This document shows, piece after piece, positions 8,294 through 15,831 of a stretch of 44,282 bases of DNA. How positions within the stretch are numbered: the stretch's first letter is position 1; each line of letters opens with the position of its first letter. Position numbers and translations under genes: made by a program. Below the pieces are notes generated by a model. The model worked only from the letters and a program-made list of their open reading frames with translations, was not told the DNA's origin and did no database searches. Source of the stretch: Nocardioides pocheonensis. Its GTDB lineage: Bacteria > Actinomycetota > Actinomycetes > Propionibacteriales > Nocardioidaceae. The stretch is taken from NCBI RefSeq assembly GCF_003725535.1, contig NZ_RJSF01000030.1:1-44282 (forward strand), given 5' to 3'.

Positions 8294-9897
8294 CGGTGAA
8301 GGCTACCGAGCCTGAGCAGCCCGAGGAGGACGGTGTCGCTGTTGTTGGACATCGTCGGGTCGGTCCAGCCTCCGGGCACCGAGACGGTCGCCGTGGCGCT
8401 CACCGGGACGCCCATCACGTTGAACTCCAGCGGCGGGGCGCCCGGGCCGATGTCGCAGGTCGCCGACGACCCGGTGGCCCGGCAGGCGCCTGCGCGGGAC
8501 ACGAGGCGACCGCCGACGACGCGAACGGTGACGGTCGCCTTCTGGCCGGCAGGGACGCCGCCGATGCTCGCGTTGAGGTAGCCGAGCAGACCGTCCTGGG
8601 CCTTGGTGAGGGGGCCGACGCGGACCGAGAACGTCAGCCGCATGCTGAGGTCGGCGGTGCGCACCTGCGGGGCCGGCACCGACGAGACGGTCGGGTGCGG
8701 CGGCAGGACCACCGGGCGCGTGGTCGGCTTGCTGGTCGGCTTGCTGGCCGGGTGGCTCGTGGTGGCGGTGTGCTGGGCGGTCGAAGGCGTGGGGGTCGAC
8801 AGCGGCGTCGAGACGACCTGCGGTGCCGACGTCGTCCTCGGAGCCGCCGGCCGGACACGCTGGGTCCGGTGGTGCGGCGTCGGCTGCGGGCTCGACGGCT
8901 GCGAGAGCGCTCCAGTCACGGCCGGGCGCGGCGGTGAGGCCGTGGGGGTGCCGGTGCCGGCGTTGGCGAGCACGACCGCGACGGTCGCGACCCCGGCGAC
9001 GCCTGCGGCAGCACCGACGGCCGCAACCGCCTGGCCGTTGGCGAGCACGACGTCCTTGGCGCGGTCGAGCAGGGCCAGCACGCCGCCGGCGGCGGCGCTC
9101 GCGCCGCCCGTCGACGCCAGGTAGCCGGTCGCGGCGCCGCCGAGCACGAGCGGGCCGAGAAGGGCGGCCAGCGAGGAGTTGACCTCGTCCAGCTCGAGGT
9201 ACATCGCGGTGCACTTGCGGCAGCCGTCCAGGTGGTTCTCCACCTTCTGCACGTCGCGCCGCGAGAGCCCCTTGCGCACGTAGGCGCCGAGCTTGGCGTG
9301 CGTCCACTGGCAGTCGGGGTCGACCAGGTCCGCGGTGTGCATCTGGAGGTAGGCCTGCCGCAGCCCCTCGCGGGCCCGGTAGGCGAGCGCGGACACGGAG
9401 TTGGCGCTCATCCCCAGCAGCGGCGCGATGTCGGCGGGCTTCTGGCCCTCGACCTCGAGGTGCCACAGGACCAGCTGCCAGCGCTCGGGCAGGCTGGCGA
9501 ACGCCTTGGCCGCGGCGCCGCCCTCGAACCCGGCGATGACCGTGTCGGCGAACGGCTCGGGGTTCTCGTACGGCGTCAGGTCGTCGGTCGGGGTCGCCCG
9601 CGAGGTGGCCCGGATCTTGTCGACGTGCAGCCGACGTACCGCGGTCAGCAGGTAGGCGCGGAACGCGACGTCGGGGCCGCCGCCCGCAAGGAGCACGTTG
9701 AGGACCTTGGCGAAGGCCTCGGAGACCAGGTCGTCGGCGTCCGGGCCGGGGACCAGCTGACGGGCCAGCCGGGTGGCGGCGTCGCGGTGCCGGGCGAAGA
9801 GGTCGCCGTACGCGGACACGTCACCGCCGCGAACGCTCGAGATCAGCTCGGCGTCGCTCAGCTCCCGGCGGGAGGTCATCTGGTCGATAACGGTCAT
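8290..9897 (-). CDS. ECF sigma factor fused to zinc-finger anti-sigma-like and membrane-anchored extracellular region
   Basis: 535-residue single-chain protein. Sigma-70 region 2 lies at about residues 15-95 ([30 protein letters not shown]) and region 4 at 135-185 ([20 protein letters not shown], then an HTH with [17 protein letters not shown]). A ZAS-type zinc motif follows with H222, C226 and C229. Two hydrophobic segments lie at about 243-262 and 288-311. A Pro/Thr/Ser-rich linker at about 315-405 resembles a wall-spanning region, and a C-terminal beta-rich domain of about 130 residues has a likely disulfide pair (GAC and TCDIG). This suggests a sigma factor tethered to the membrane by its own anti-sigma domain. 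It is first gene of the operon with aroA and rsgA. A second in-frame ATG at residue 7 is an alternative start. Confidence 0.85.
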   Translation of the reverse strand: MTVIDQMTSRRELSDAELISSVRGGDVSAYGDLFARHRDAATRLARQLVPGPDADDLVSEAFAKVLNVLLAGGGPDVAFRAYLLTAVRRLHVDKIRATSRATPTDDLTPYENPEPFADTVIAGFEGGAAAKAFASLPERWQLVLWHLEVEGQKPADIAPLLGMSANSVSALAYRAREGLRQAYLQMHTADLVDPDCQWTHAKLGAYVRKGLSRRDVQKVENHLDGCRKCTAMYLELDEVNSSLAALLGPLVLGGAATGYLASTGGASAAAGGVLALLDRAKDVVLANGQAVAAVGAAAGVAGVATVAVVLANAGTGTPTASPPRPAVTGALSQPSSPQPTPHHRTQRVRPAAPRTTSAPQVVSTPLSTPTPSTAQHTATTSHPASKPTSKPTTRPVVLPPHPTVSSVPAPQVRTADLSMRLTFSVRVGPLTKAQDGLLGYLNASIGGVPAGQKATVTVRVVGGRLVSRAGACRATGSSATCDIGPGAPPLEFNVMGVPVSATATVSVPGGWTDPTMSNNSDTVLLGLLRLGSLHR

Positions 9898-9912
9898 TTG
9901 TCTCGATAACGG
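9884..9912 (-). promoter_or_regulatory. direct repeat CCGTTATCGA x2 at the ECF sigma start
   Basis: Two identical 10-mers (CCGTTATCGA on the minus strand) lie at 9903-9912 and 9884-9893, 19 bp apart. Each is followed within 4-5 nt by an ATG: the annotated start at 9897 and the second in-frame ATG at residue 7. They could be a regulator site or a duplicated promoter/start segment. The surrounding 200 bp are unusually AT-rich for this genome. Confidence 0.4.
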
Positions 9913-10100
9913 ATTTGCGGACGATTGGTAACGCCATCTTCACACCAAATCGCCTCCGGGTGATCCGGAGTCGCTCAGAAAAAAATTCTGGGACCGGCCT
10001 GAAATTCCGCGTCATGAACGCCGCGGACCCCCGTTTCCTGTGCGAGTTCGGACGGGAGGGGCCGGACCGAGCTGGACGTGAAACCGGGAAAGGAGTGGTG

Positions 10101-10862
10101 ATGGGTCTCTTCACGACGCCGTTGCGTCCGCGCAAGAGCACGCTCACCACCCGCGACGATGGCCAGGAGATGCGCGAACGCCTGCGGTTCCCCGCACGCT
10201 TCGAGGCAGTTGGGGAGGCTCTGGTCGCGGGTTCCCGGGTGCACGCCGCCTGTGCAGTGGTGGGCCGGGAGCTGGCCCGAGACGGGGTCGACCTCAGTGA
10301 GGCGCTCGACAGCCTCCGGTCCACCTTTGCGCAGGCGCTCGGCAGCGAGCCGGACTTCGCCTCGACGGAGGCGATGAGCGTGGCGTGGAGCGACGAGACC
10401 CTGGGCTACCTGCACCAGGTCTCGTGCGAGAACCCGCTCACGGGGCTGGCCACGCTCGCGCACCTGCGCGCGCGCCTGGCCGAGCTGCAGCGCGGCGCGG
10501 AGCAGAGCGGGACGCCGGCAGCGGAGGGGCACGCGCTCGTCGTGCTCGACCTGCCGGCACTCGAGTGGGAGCGCGACCCGGCGCAGGGGGAGCGGCAGAT
10601 CAGCCGCGCGCTGGTGATGGCCCGCATCGCCGATCGTGCGCGCCTGGTGTTCCCGGGGGAGGAGAGCATCGGCGAGGCGACGCCCAGCCGACTGCTCGTG
10701 CTGGCACCGCGCACCGACGACCTCGGCCTTCGGGTCGTGGTCCTGCGAGACCTGATCGCGGACACCGCATCGCCGGGAGGGGCGGTACGGGTCTGGATCG
10801 AGGGCCTGCCGTCGTCGCACGCCGCCACGGCGGCGCTGCTCGACGAGCTGGCCCGCACCTAG
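10101..10862 (+). CDS. degenerate GGDEF-like (diguanylate cyclase fold) protein
   Basis: 253-residue protein. The N-terminal ~110 residues are helical with no recognised domain. The block ENPLTGLATLAHLRARLAEL at about residues 113-132 matches the DPLTGLxNR entry helix of GGDEF domains. It is followed by a strand ALVVLDLPALEW and later RLLVLAPRTDDLGLRVVVLRDLI. The signature GG(D/E)EF loop is absent; FPGEESIGEA lies near the expected place. Cyclase activity is therefore unlikely and a nucleotide-binding or signalling relic is more probable. The ATG at 10101 has a good RBS (AAAGGAG at 10090-10096); upstream in-frame ATGs lack one. It is divergent from the ECF sigma gene across about 200 bp. Confidence 0.7.
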   Translation: MGLFTTPLRPRKSTLTTRDDGQEMRERLRFPARFEAVGEALVAGSRVHAACAVVGRELARDGVDLSEALDSLRSTFAQALGSEPDFASTEAMSVAWSDETLGYLHQVSCENPLTGLATLAHLRARLAELQRGAEQSGTPAAEGHALVVLDLPALEWERDPAQGERQISRALVMARIADRARLVFPGEESIGEATPSRLLVLAPRTDDLGLRVVVLRDLIADTASPGGAVRVWIEGLPSSHAATAALLDELART

Positions 10863-10895
10863 GGAGCGCCCCGCAGGGGGAGCACAGCCCTGAAG

Positions 10896-10942
10896 AACGG
10901 GGTCGGACCGCATGGCTTGGGGGCACGCGGTCCGGCCCCGTT
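10896..10942 (+). terminator. strong hairpin terminator after the GGDEF-like gene
   Basis: 16-bp stem (AACGGGGTCGGACCGC at 10896-10911 against 10927-10942, with one G-U wobble) and a 15-nt loop, 34 nt after the stop. There is no U-tract. The loop contains an ATG at 10912 that opens a spurious extension of the SRAP frame. Confidence 0.7.
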
Positions 10943-10974
10943 CCGGTGCTCGGTACCGGACCGGTCGGTTCCCG

Positions 10975-10980
10975 TACGCT
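10975..10980 (+). promoter_or_regulatory. -10 hexamer TACGCT, SRAP gene (leaderless)
   Basis: TACGCT ends 6 nt before the GTG at 10987, the codon that places cysteine at position 2. Confidence 0.6.
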
Positions 10981-10986
10981 GACCGC

Positions 10987-11760
10987 GTGTGCGGTCGCTA
11001 TGCCTCCAGCCGGGATCCCGAGGACATCGTCGAGGAGTTCGAGATCCACACCGCGCTCCCGGAGCGCCTCGAGGCCGACTACAACGTCGCCCCGACGAAA
11101 GAGGTGTACGCCGTCGTCGAGCGGCCGCCCCGGCGCGCGTCGGACGACGAGCCGGAGGAGCCTGCGGAGCGGCAGCTGCGGGTGGTCACCTGGGGCCTGG
11201 TGCCGTCGTGGGCCAAGGACCCCAAGATCGGCAGCCGGATGATCAACGCCCGGATGGAGACGGTCGCGGAGAAGCCGGCCTTCCGGCGGGCGTTCGAGCG
11301 GCGCCGGGCGATCCTGCCGGCCGACGGTTACTACGAGTGGTACGAGCCCGAGGGTGACTCCCCGCTGGGCCGGACCAAGGCGGGGAAGCCGCGCAAGCAG
11401 CCGTTCTTCATCCGGCCCAAGGACGGCTCGATCCTGGCGATGGCCGGGCTCTACGAGCTCTGGCGCGACCCCTCCAAGGCCGACGACGACCCGAGCCGCT
11501 GGCTCTGGACCTGCACGGTGATCACCACCGACGCCGAGGACGACCTCGGCCGGATCCACGACCGGATGCCGTTGATGCTGACCCCCGACAAGTACGACGC
11601 GTGGCTCGATCCGGACAACCACGACCGCGACTCCCTGCTCGGCCTGCTCCAGCCCGCGAAGCCCGGACTCCTCGAGGCCTACCCGGTCTCGACCCTGGTC
11701 TCCAACGTGGCCAACAACGGCCCGGAGCTGGTCGAGCCGATTGCGCTGGAGGAGAGCTGA
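10987..11760 (+). CDS. SRAP domain protein (abasic-site DNA crosslinker, YedK/HMCES family)
   Basis: 257-residue SOS-response-associated peptidase (SRAP) protein. SRAP proteins form a thiazolidine DNA-protein crosslink with abasic sites in single-stranded DNA through Cys2. The GTG at 10987 gives V/M-C-G-R-Y, so Cys2 is exposed after Met removal. Other conserved residues are N33 in YNVAPT, the block [19 protein letters not shown]117 in YYEWYEP and H191 in [10 protein letters not shown] longer frame from 10912 begins inside the preceding terminator and would bury Cys2, so it is rejected. The stop overlaps the next ATG (TGATG). It is near sigR and aroA, as in mycobacteria. Confidence 0.95.
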   Translation: MCGRYASSRDPEDIVEEFEIHTALPERLEADYNVAPTKEVYAVVERPPRRASDDEPEEPAERQLRVVTWGLVPSWAKDPKIGSRMINARMETVAEKPAFRRAFERRRAILPADGYYEWYEPEGDSPLGRTKAGKPRKQPFFIRPKDGSILAMAGLYELWRDPSKADDDPSRWLWTCTVITTDAEDDLGRIHDRMPLMLTPDKYDAWLDPDNHDRDSLLGLLQPAKPGLLEAYPVSTLVSNVANNGPELVEPIALEES

Positions 11761-12404
11761 TGCCCCCGGAGCGACTCGTCCCGACGCCGCAGGGCGACGC
11801 CCGCCTGGTCGTCCGCCGCGCGAAGCGCCCCGTGGCGACGCTGGTCCTCACCCACGGAGCAGGCGGCGGCATCGACGCCCCGGACCTCGTCCGGCTCGCC
11901 CGGACGCTTCCCCAGCAGGAGATCTCGGTGACCCTGGTGGAGATGCCCTGGCGGCTGCAGGGCAAGCGCGTGGCGCCGCGCCCGGAGCTGATCGACCAGA
12001 GCTTCCTGGCCGTGATGAACGCGATGCGCATGCGCACCCCGCTGATCGTCGGCGGCCGCAGTGCCGGCGCGCGGTCGGCCTGCCGGATCGCGCGGTCGGT
12101 CGGCGCGAAGGGCGTGCTCGCGCTGTCCTTCCCCCTGCACCCGCCGGGCCGGCCCGAGAGCTCTCGGCTCACCGAGCTGCTCGGTGCCCGGATGCCGACG
12201 CTGGTCGTGCAGGGGGAGAACGACCCGTTCGGCACGCCGGCGGAGTTCCCGAGCCACCTCGACCTGGCCGTCGTACCGGCTGCGGACCACTCCCTGCGGG
12301 TCCCGAAGTCGGCCCCGATCAGCCAGGAGGACGCCCTCGCGGTCGTGCTCGAGGCCACCCTGGAGTGGATCGTGCGCGAGATCGTGGGGAATCCTCCCGG
12401 CTGA
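11760..12404 (+). CDS. small alpha/beta hydrolase (KANL3/Tex30 type)
   Basis: 214-residue alpha/beta-hydrolase fold protein. Features are an early strand with [13 protein letters not shown] (oxyanion region), the nucleophile elbow GGRSAGARS with S101, an acidic residue in [10 protein letters not shown] and the catalytic histidine in PAADHSLRV. The block [12 protein letters not shown] after the nucleophile strand is typical of the Tex30/KANL3-like group, often annotated as dienelactone-hydrolase-like. The substrate is unknown. Its ATG overlaps the SRAP stop by one base, so the two are co-translated; longer upstream frames lie within the SRAP gene. A SigR-type promoter for the next gene begins inside its 3' end. 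Confidence 0.87.
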   Translation: MPPERLVPTPQGDARLVVRRAKRPVATLVLTHGAGGGIDAPDLVRLARTLPQQEISVTLVEMPWRLQGKRVAPRPELIDQSFLAVMNAMRMRTPLIVGGRSAGARSACRIARSVGAKGVLALSFPLHPPGRPESSRLTELLGARMPTLVVQGENDPFGTPAEFPSHLDLAVVPAADHSLRVPKSAPISQEDALAVVLEATLEWIVREIVGNPPG

Positions 12405-12413
12405 GCGGTTGTT
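12388..12413 (+). promoter_or_regulatory. SigR/SigH-type promoter (GGAAT-18-GTT) upstream of sigR
   Basis: GGAAT at 12388-12392, exactly 18 nt, then GTT at 12411-12413. This matches the actinobacterial SigR/SigH consensus GGAAT-N18-GTT. It sits 54 nt before the sigR start, as expected for autoregulation. It overlaps the stop of the hydrolase gene. Confidence 0.7.
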
Positions 12414-12452
12414 CTCACACCGTGACCGCCACTGCCCTGCTCGAGCGCTCGG

Positions 12453-12458
12453 TAGGCT
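12453..12458 (+). promoter_or_regulatory. -10 hexamer TAGGCT, second (basal) sigR promoter
   Basis: TAGGCT ends 8 nt before the sigR ATG at 12467. It suggests a basal leaderless transcript in addition to the stress-inducible one. Confidence 0.45.
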
Positions 12459-12466
12459 GGGAGACG

Positions 12467-13093
12467 ATGACTGACTCCCAGATCCCCGAGATCGACCCCG
12501 CGACCGAGAGCGAGTCCGACCGCCAGCTCCGGTTCGAGCGGGACGCCCTGCCCTTCCTCGACCAGCTCTACTCCGCGGCGATGCGCATGACCCGCAACCC
12601 GCAGGACGCCGAAGACCTGGTCCAGGAGACGTTCGCGAAGGCGTTCGCGGCGTTCCACCAGTTCAAGCCGGGCACCAACCTCAAGGCGTGGCTGTACCGC
12701 ATCCTCACCAACACCTTCATCAACAGCTACCGCAAGAAGCAGCGCGAGCCCCAGCAGTCGATGGCCGAGGACGTCGAGGACTGGCAGCTCCACCGCGCGG
12801 AGTCGCACTCCTCCAGCGGGCTGAAGTCCGCGGAGATGGAGGCGCTCGAGCACCTGCCGGACTCCGACGTGAAGGACGCCCTGCAGCGCCTTCCGGAGGA
12901 CTTCCGGCTCGCGGTCTACCTCGCCGACGTCGAGGGATTCCCGTACAAGGAGATCGCCGAGATCATGGACACTCCGATCGGCACCGTGATGTCCCGGCTG
13001 CACCGCGGCCGCCGCCAGCTGCGCGAGATGCTCTCGCACTACGTGCGGGAGAACGACCTGCTTCCCTCGGACACCGTCGGGAGCGCGTCATGA
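12467..13093 (+). CDS. sigR: ECF RNA polymerase sigma factor SigR/SigH (thiol-oxidative stress)
   Basis: 208-residue ECF sigma factor of the SigR/SigH group. Region 2 spans about residues 22-90 ([60 protein letters not shown]). Region 4 spans about 135-190 ([20 protein letters not shown], then [20 protein letters not shown]). It directs transcription of thioredoxin, mycothiol and related genes under disulfide stress and is held by RsrA. The start at 12467 fits a -10 element 8 nt upstream and the family's usual length; the frame opens far upstream without coding support. The stop overlaps the rsrA start (ATGA). Confidence 0.94.
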   Translation: MTDSQIPEIDPATESESDRQLRFERDALPFLDQLYSAAMRMTRNPQDAEDLVQETFAKAFAAFHQFKPGTNLKAWLYRILTNTFINSYRKKQREPQQSMAEDVEDWQLHRAESHSSSGLKSAEMEALEHLPDSDVKDALQRLPEDFRLAVYLADVEGFPYKEIAEIMDTPIGTVMSRLHRGRRQLREMLSHYVRENDLLPSDTVGSAS

Positions 13094-13389
13094 CCGAGGG
13101 CCACAAGGACTGCTCGGAGGTCATCCACCAGATCTTCGTGTTCATCGACAACGAGCTCGACCAGGCCAGCTGCGGGGAGATCCAGCAGCACCTCGACGAG
13201 TGCGGGCCGTGCCTGGCCAAGTACAACCTCGAGCGCACCGTGAAGGCGCTGGTCGCCAGGTCCTGCACCGAGCACGCGCCGGACGACCTGCGGCAGAAGG
13301 TGCTCATGCGGATCCGCGAGGTCCACGTGACCCTGACGGAGACCGAGACCACGCTCGGCCCGGGCACGATTCGACCCCTGGGGTCCTGA
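13090..13389 (+). CDS. rsrA: mycothiol-system redox-sensing anti-sigma factor RsrA
   Basis: 99-residue zinc-binding anti-sigma factor that sequesters SigR and lets go when oxidised. The ZAS motif is H34-x3-C38-x2-C41 (HLDECGPC), with an additional N-terminal cysteine C8 positioned for the redox disulfide. C28 is an extra cysteine in DQASCGEIQ. The ATG at 13090 overlaps the sigR stop by four bases (ATGA), the standard coupling that matches sigma and anti-sigma amounts. A longer frame in the same phase starts within sigR and is rejected. It is followed by bL37, the usual actinobacterial order. Confidence 0.95.
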   Translation: MTEGHKDCSEVIHQIFVFIDNELDQASCGEIQQHLDECGPCLAKYNLERTVKALVARSCTEHAPDDLRQKVLMRIREVHVTLTETETTLGPGTIRPLGS

Positions 13390-13471
13390 CCTGAGAGACT
13401 GCTGGCTGCTCCGCGCGAATCCGGCGGGGTGAGTCTCGGACTCAGCACGACCACCGACGTTGGAGGACCAC

Positions 13472-13546
13472 ATGGGCAAGACCGGCCGCAAGCGCCGCGC
13501 GCGCAAGAAGAAGGGCGCGAACCACGGGAAGCGTCCCAACGCCTGA
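13472..13546 (+). CDS. 50S ribosomal protein bL37 (24 aa)
   Basis: 24-codon gene, easily missed because of its size. Its product begins MGKTGRKRRARKKKG and ends ANHGKRPNA. It is extremely basic and ends in the HGKRPNA tail of actinobacterial bL37, a 23S rRNA-binding peptide known from mycobacterial ribosome structures. A strong RBS (GGAGG at 13462-13466) precedes the ATG. Position after sigR-rsrA is typical, which suggests it is co-expressed with the redox operon. The last 20 bases of the gene recur 80 bp downstream (see the repeat entry). Confidence 0.9.
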   Translation: MGKTGRKRRARKKKGANHGKRPNA

Positions 13547-13642
13547 CGGCGTTGCACCGCTCCCGTGGTCCGCGCCAGGCGCACTGTCCTGATTCGGGAG
13601 ATGCTCCGCATCTCCCGGACGGGAAAGCGTCCCAACGCCTGA
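13525..13642 (+). repeat. duplicated 3' end of the bL37 gene
   Basis: The segment GGGAAGCGTCCCAACGCCTG at the end of bL37 (about 13526-13545) recurs at about 13621-13641 as GGGAAAGCGTCCCAACGCCTG, with one extra A. The second copy carries the same TGA but no upstream bL37 body. The copies flank a region with two hairpins (7-bp arms CAACGCC at 13538-13555 and a 10-bp stem at 13595-13617). Confidence 0.75.
13595..13617 (+). terminator. 10-bp perfect hairpin downstream of bL37
   Basis: CGGGAGATGC, loop TCC, GCATCTCCCG. It is the likely end of the sigR-rsrA-bL37 transcript. There is no U-tract. Confidence 0.6.
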
Positions 13643-13646
13643 GCGC

Positions 13647-14054
13647 GTGACAGGCAACGATTCCACCGAGCTCCTGGGTCGCAGTGCGACCCGGGAGTTC
13701 GTCGTCTCCGGGGACGACACCGCCGAGGCGGTCGGCTCCGGCAGCCTGCCCGTGCTCGGCACACCGGTGCTGCTGGCCTGGTGCGAGGCGGCGACCTGCG
13801 CCGCGCTCGACCTCCCGGACGGCTCCACCTCGGTCGGCACCCGGGTCTCGCTGGAGCACCTGGCGGCGTCGCCGGTCGGCGCGACCGTCACGGTGAGTGC
13901 GACGGTCACGTATGCCGACCCTTCGGCAGGCTCAGGACGACGCGCCCGCCTCCTCCGGTTCACGGTCGAGGCGCGGATGGGCGAGGTCCTGGTGGGCTCC
14001 GGCGAGATCACCCGGGTCGTCGTCGACGCCGAGCGATTCCTCTCCCGGCTCTGA
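13647..14054 (+). CDS. hotdog-fold thioesterase (FlK-like)
   Basis: 135-residue hotdog protein resembling fluoroacetyl-CoA-thioesterase-like (FlK) proteins. The hallmark is GTPVLLAWCEAATCAALD at about residues 38-55, followed by GTRVSLEHLAASPVGATVTV and strands TVTYAD and LLRFTVEARMGEVLVGSGEITRVVV. It probably hydrolyses an acyl-CoA; the substrate is unknown. The start is GTG at 13647, soon after the duplicated bL37 tail. Oddity: residues DPSAGSGRR (about 91-99), between two strands where relatives have a tight turn, are encoded by a copy of the CCTTCGGCAGGCTCAGGACG repeat. This looks like an in-frame repeat insertion tolerated in a loop. It is convergent with the following gene, 6 bp apart. 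Confidence 0.82.
   Translation: MTGNDSTELLGRSATREFVVSGDDTAEAVGSGSLPVLGTPVLLAWCEAATCAALDLPDGSTSVGTRVSLEHLAASPVGATVTVSATVTYADPSAGSGRRARLLRFTVEARMGEVLVGSGEITRVVVDAERFLSRL
13919..13941 (+). repeat. interspersed repeat inside the thioesterase CDS (loop TCGGCAGGCTC)
   Basis: CCTTCGGCAGGCTCAGGACG carries the loop TCGGCAGGCTC flanked by a short CCT/AGG stem. It is in frame and adds about eight codons to the hotdog domain. Confidence 0.65.
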
Positions 14055-14060
14055 GAGCCC

Positions 14061-15770
14061 TCAGATCCCGAACGTGGTCCTCGGGTACGCCGCGGCCACG
14101 TCGGTGATCACGTTGACCAGGTAGGGCACGTTCGCCTCGAACGCCCGGTCGAGCGCCGGCCCGATCTGGGCCGGGTCGGTGACCTTCTCGCCGGCACCGC
14201 CGAGCGCCTTGACCACCTCGTCGTAGCGGGTGTGCGGCGCGAGGTCCGCGGCGACGTCGTACCCGTAGAGCATCTGCATCGGGCCCTTCTCCAGGCCCCA
14301 CGCCGAGTTGTTGCCGCACACCATCACGACGGGCAGGTCGTGGCGCACCAGCGTGTCGACGTCCATCAGCGACATGCCGGCCGCGCCGTCGCCGTACAGC
14401 AGCACGACCTGGCTCGACGGCCGGTGCAGCCGGGCCGCGATCGCCGAGCCCATGCCGGCCCCGAGGCAGCCGTAGGGGCCCGGGTCGAGCCAGCCGCCGG
14501 GTCGCTTCGGCTCGACGAACTTGCCGGCGAAGGAGACGAAGTCGCCGCCGTCGCCGATCACGATCGCGTCCTCGGCCAGGCGCGGCACCAGCTCGCCGTA
14601 GATCCGGGCCGGGTGGATCGGGTCGGCCGTCGCGCTCAGCAGCGTCGCGTCGCGGGCCGTGGCCTCCGCCACGGTGTGCTGCAGGCTCGTGACCCACTCG
14701 GCCCACCGCGGCTTCGCCGGCAGTCGCTCGACCGACTCCCGCAGGCCGTCGAGCACCAGCGTGAGGTCTCCGTACGCCGACCCGGCGAGCTGCGCGTGCC
14801 CGGAGACCTGACCGGCGGAGTCGGCCACGTGCACGACCGAGGCCTGCGGCGCGCCGTCCTTGCCGCCGAAGACGCCGTAGGCGAGGCGGAAGTCCAGCGC
14901 CGTGCCGACCACGATCGCGACGTCGCAGGTGCCGAATGCCTGACCGCGCGCCTTGGTCACCAGCAGCGGGTGCCCGCCCGGGACGACGCCGCGGCCCATG
15001 CCGTTGGTGATCGTGGGGATGCCCAGCTCCTCGACCAGCCGGAGGGCGGCGTGCTCGGCGCCGTCCGCCCAGACGTCCGTGCCCAGCACCAGCACCGGTC
15101 GGTGTGCTTCGCCGAGCAGGCGCGCGATCGCCTGCAGGGCCTCGCCGTCCGGCTCGACGGCGGCCGCCGGGGCGACGGTCGGACGCACGGAGGCCGCGGT
15201 GTTGAAGAACTCGTCCATCGGCACGTCGACGAAGACCGGGCCGCGGTGGCTGGAGCCGGCCAGGGTGAAGGCCTCGTGCAGGCCCGGGGTGACTTCCGCG
15301 GCGGTGTGCAGGGTGCGGGCCAGCTTGGCGACCGGCTCGAGGATCGGCGGCTGGTCGAGCTCCTGCAGCGAGCCGGTGCCCCACCGGTTGGCCGGAGCCC
15401 GCCCGCCGATGACCACCATCGGAGACCCGGCGAACTGCGCCTGGGCGACCGCGCTGACCCCGTTGGTGACACCCGGACCGGCGGTGAGCACGGCCAGCCC
15501 CGGCTTGCGGGTGAGCTTGCCGGTCGCCTCGGCAGCGAACGCGGCCGTCTGCTCGTGGCGCACGTCGAGGATCCGCATCGTCGGCTCGGCGGTCACCGCG
15601 CCGTCGTACATGGGGAAGACGTGCGCGCCCGACAGCGTGAACATCGTTTCCACGCCGTGCGCGCGGGCGACCGCGACGGCGTGCTGCCCGGCGTGCGCCT
15701 CGACGGCGTCGCCGGAGGGTGAGCCGGAAGAGGGGGAGGGAGCGTCGGGGGTGGTCTCGGCCTGCGTCAT
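14061..15770 (-). CDS. thiamine-pyrophosphate enzyme, acetolactate-synthase-like
   Basis: 569-residue three-domain TPP enzyme. The N-terminal Pyr domain has TLSGAHVFPMYDGA and the catalytic glutamate in DVRHEQTAAFAAEA. The central Rossmann-like domain spans about residues 200-340. The C-terminal PP domain has the TPP/Mg motif GDGAAGMSLMD followed by CGNN about 25 residues later. Annotated acetolactate synthase large subunits are the nearest named family, but no regulatory subunit (ilvN) or ilvC lies nearby, so another ThDP carboligase or decarboxylase is equally possible. The ATG at 15770 is fixed by a TAGCCT 6 nt upstream. Residues before about 25 are a low-complexity tail. Confidence 0.82.
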   Translation of the reverse strand: MTQAETTPDAPSPSSGSPSGDAVEAHAGQHAVAVARAHGVETMFTLSGAHVFPMYDGAVTAEPTMRILDVRHEQTAAFAAEATGKLTRKPGLAVLTAGPGVTNGVSAVAQAQFAGSPMVVIGGRAPANRWGTGSLQELDQPPILEPVAKLARTLHTAAEVTPGLHEAFTLAGSSHRGPVFVDVPMDEFFNTAASVRPTVAPAAAVEPDGEALQAIARLLGEAHRPVLVLGTDVWADGAEHAALRLVEELGIPTITNGMGRGVVPGGHPLLVTKARGQAFGTCDVAIVVGTALDFRLAYGVFGGKDGAPQASVVHVADSAGQVSGHAQLAGSAYGDLTLVLDGLRESVERLPAKPRWAEWVTSLQHTVAEATARDATLLSATADPIHPARIYGELVPRLAEDAIVIGDGGDFVSFAGKFVEPKRPGGWLDPGPYGCLGAGMGSAIAARLHRPSSQVVLLYGDGAAGMSLMDVDTLVRHDLPVVMVCGNNSAWGLEKGPMQMLYGYDVAADLAPHTRYDEVVKALGGAGEKVTDPAQIGPALDRAFEANVPYLVNVITDVAAAYPRTTFGI

Positions 15771-15776
15771 GCCGCG

Positions 15777-15782
15777 AGGCTA
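15777..15782 (-). promoter_or_regulatory. -10 hexamer TAGCCT, acetolactate-synthase-like gene (leaderless)
   Basis: It ends 6 nt before the ATG at 15770. Confidence 0.55.
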
Positions 15783-15800
15783 CAAGCCGACCGCGGTCGT

Positions 15801-15827
15801 CGGGCCGGGAAGGCTCGGCCCGGCCCG
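15801..15827 (-). terminator. hairpin after the DUF2785 gene
   Basis: 9-bp perfect arms CGGGCCGGG and CCCGGCCCG with a 9-nt loop, 5 nt beyond the DUF2785 stop on the minus strand. Confidence 0.6.
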
Positions 15828-15831
15828 AGGC

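Noticed and set aside
10912-10986. ATG start for the SRAP protein at 10912
   Set aside because: It lies in the loop of a 16-bp terminator hairpin and would bury the essential Cys2 in residue 27.
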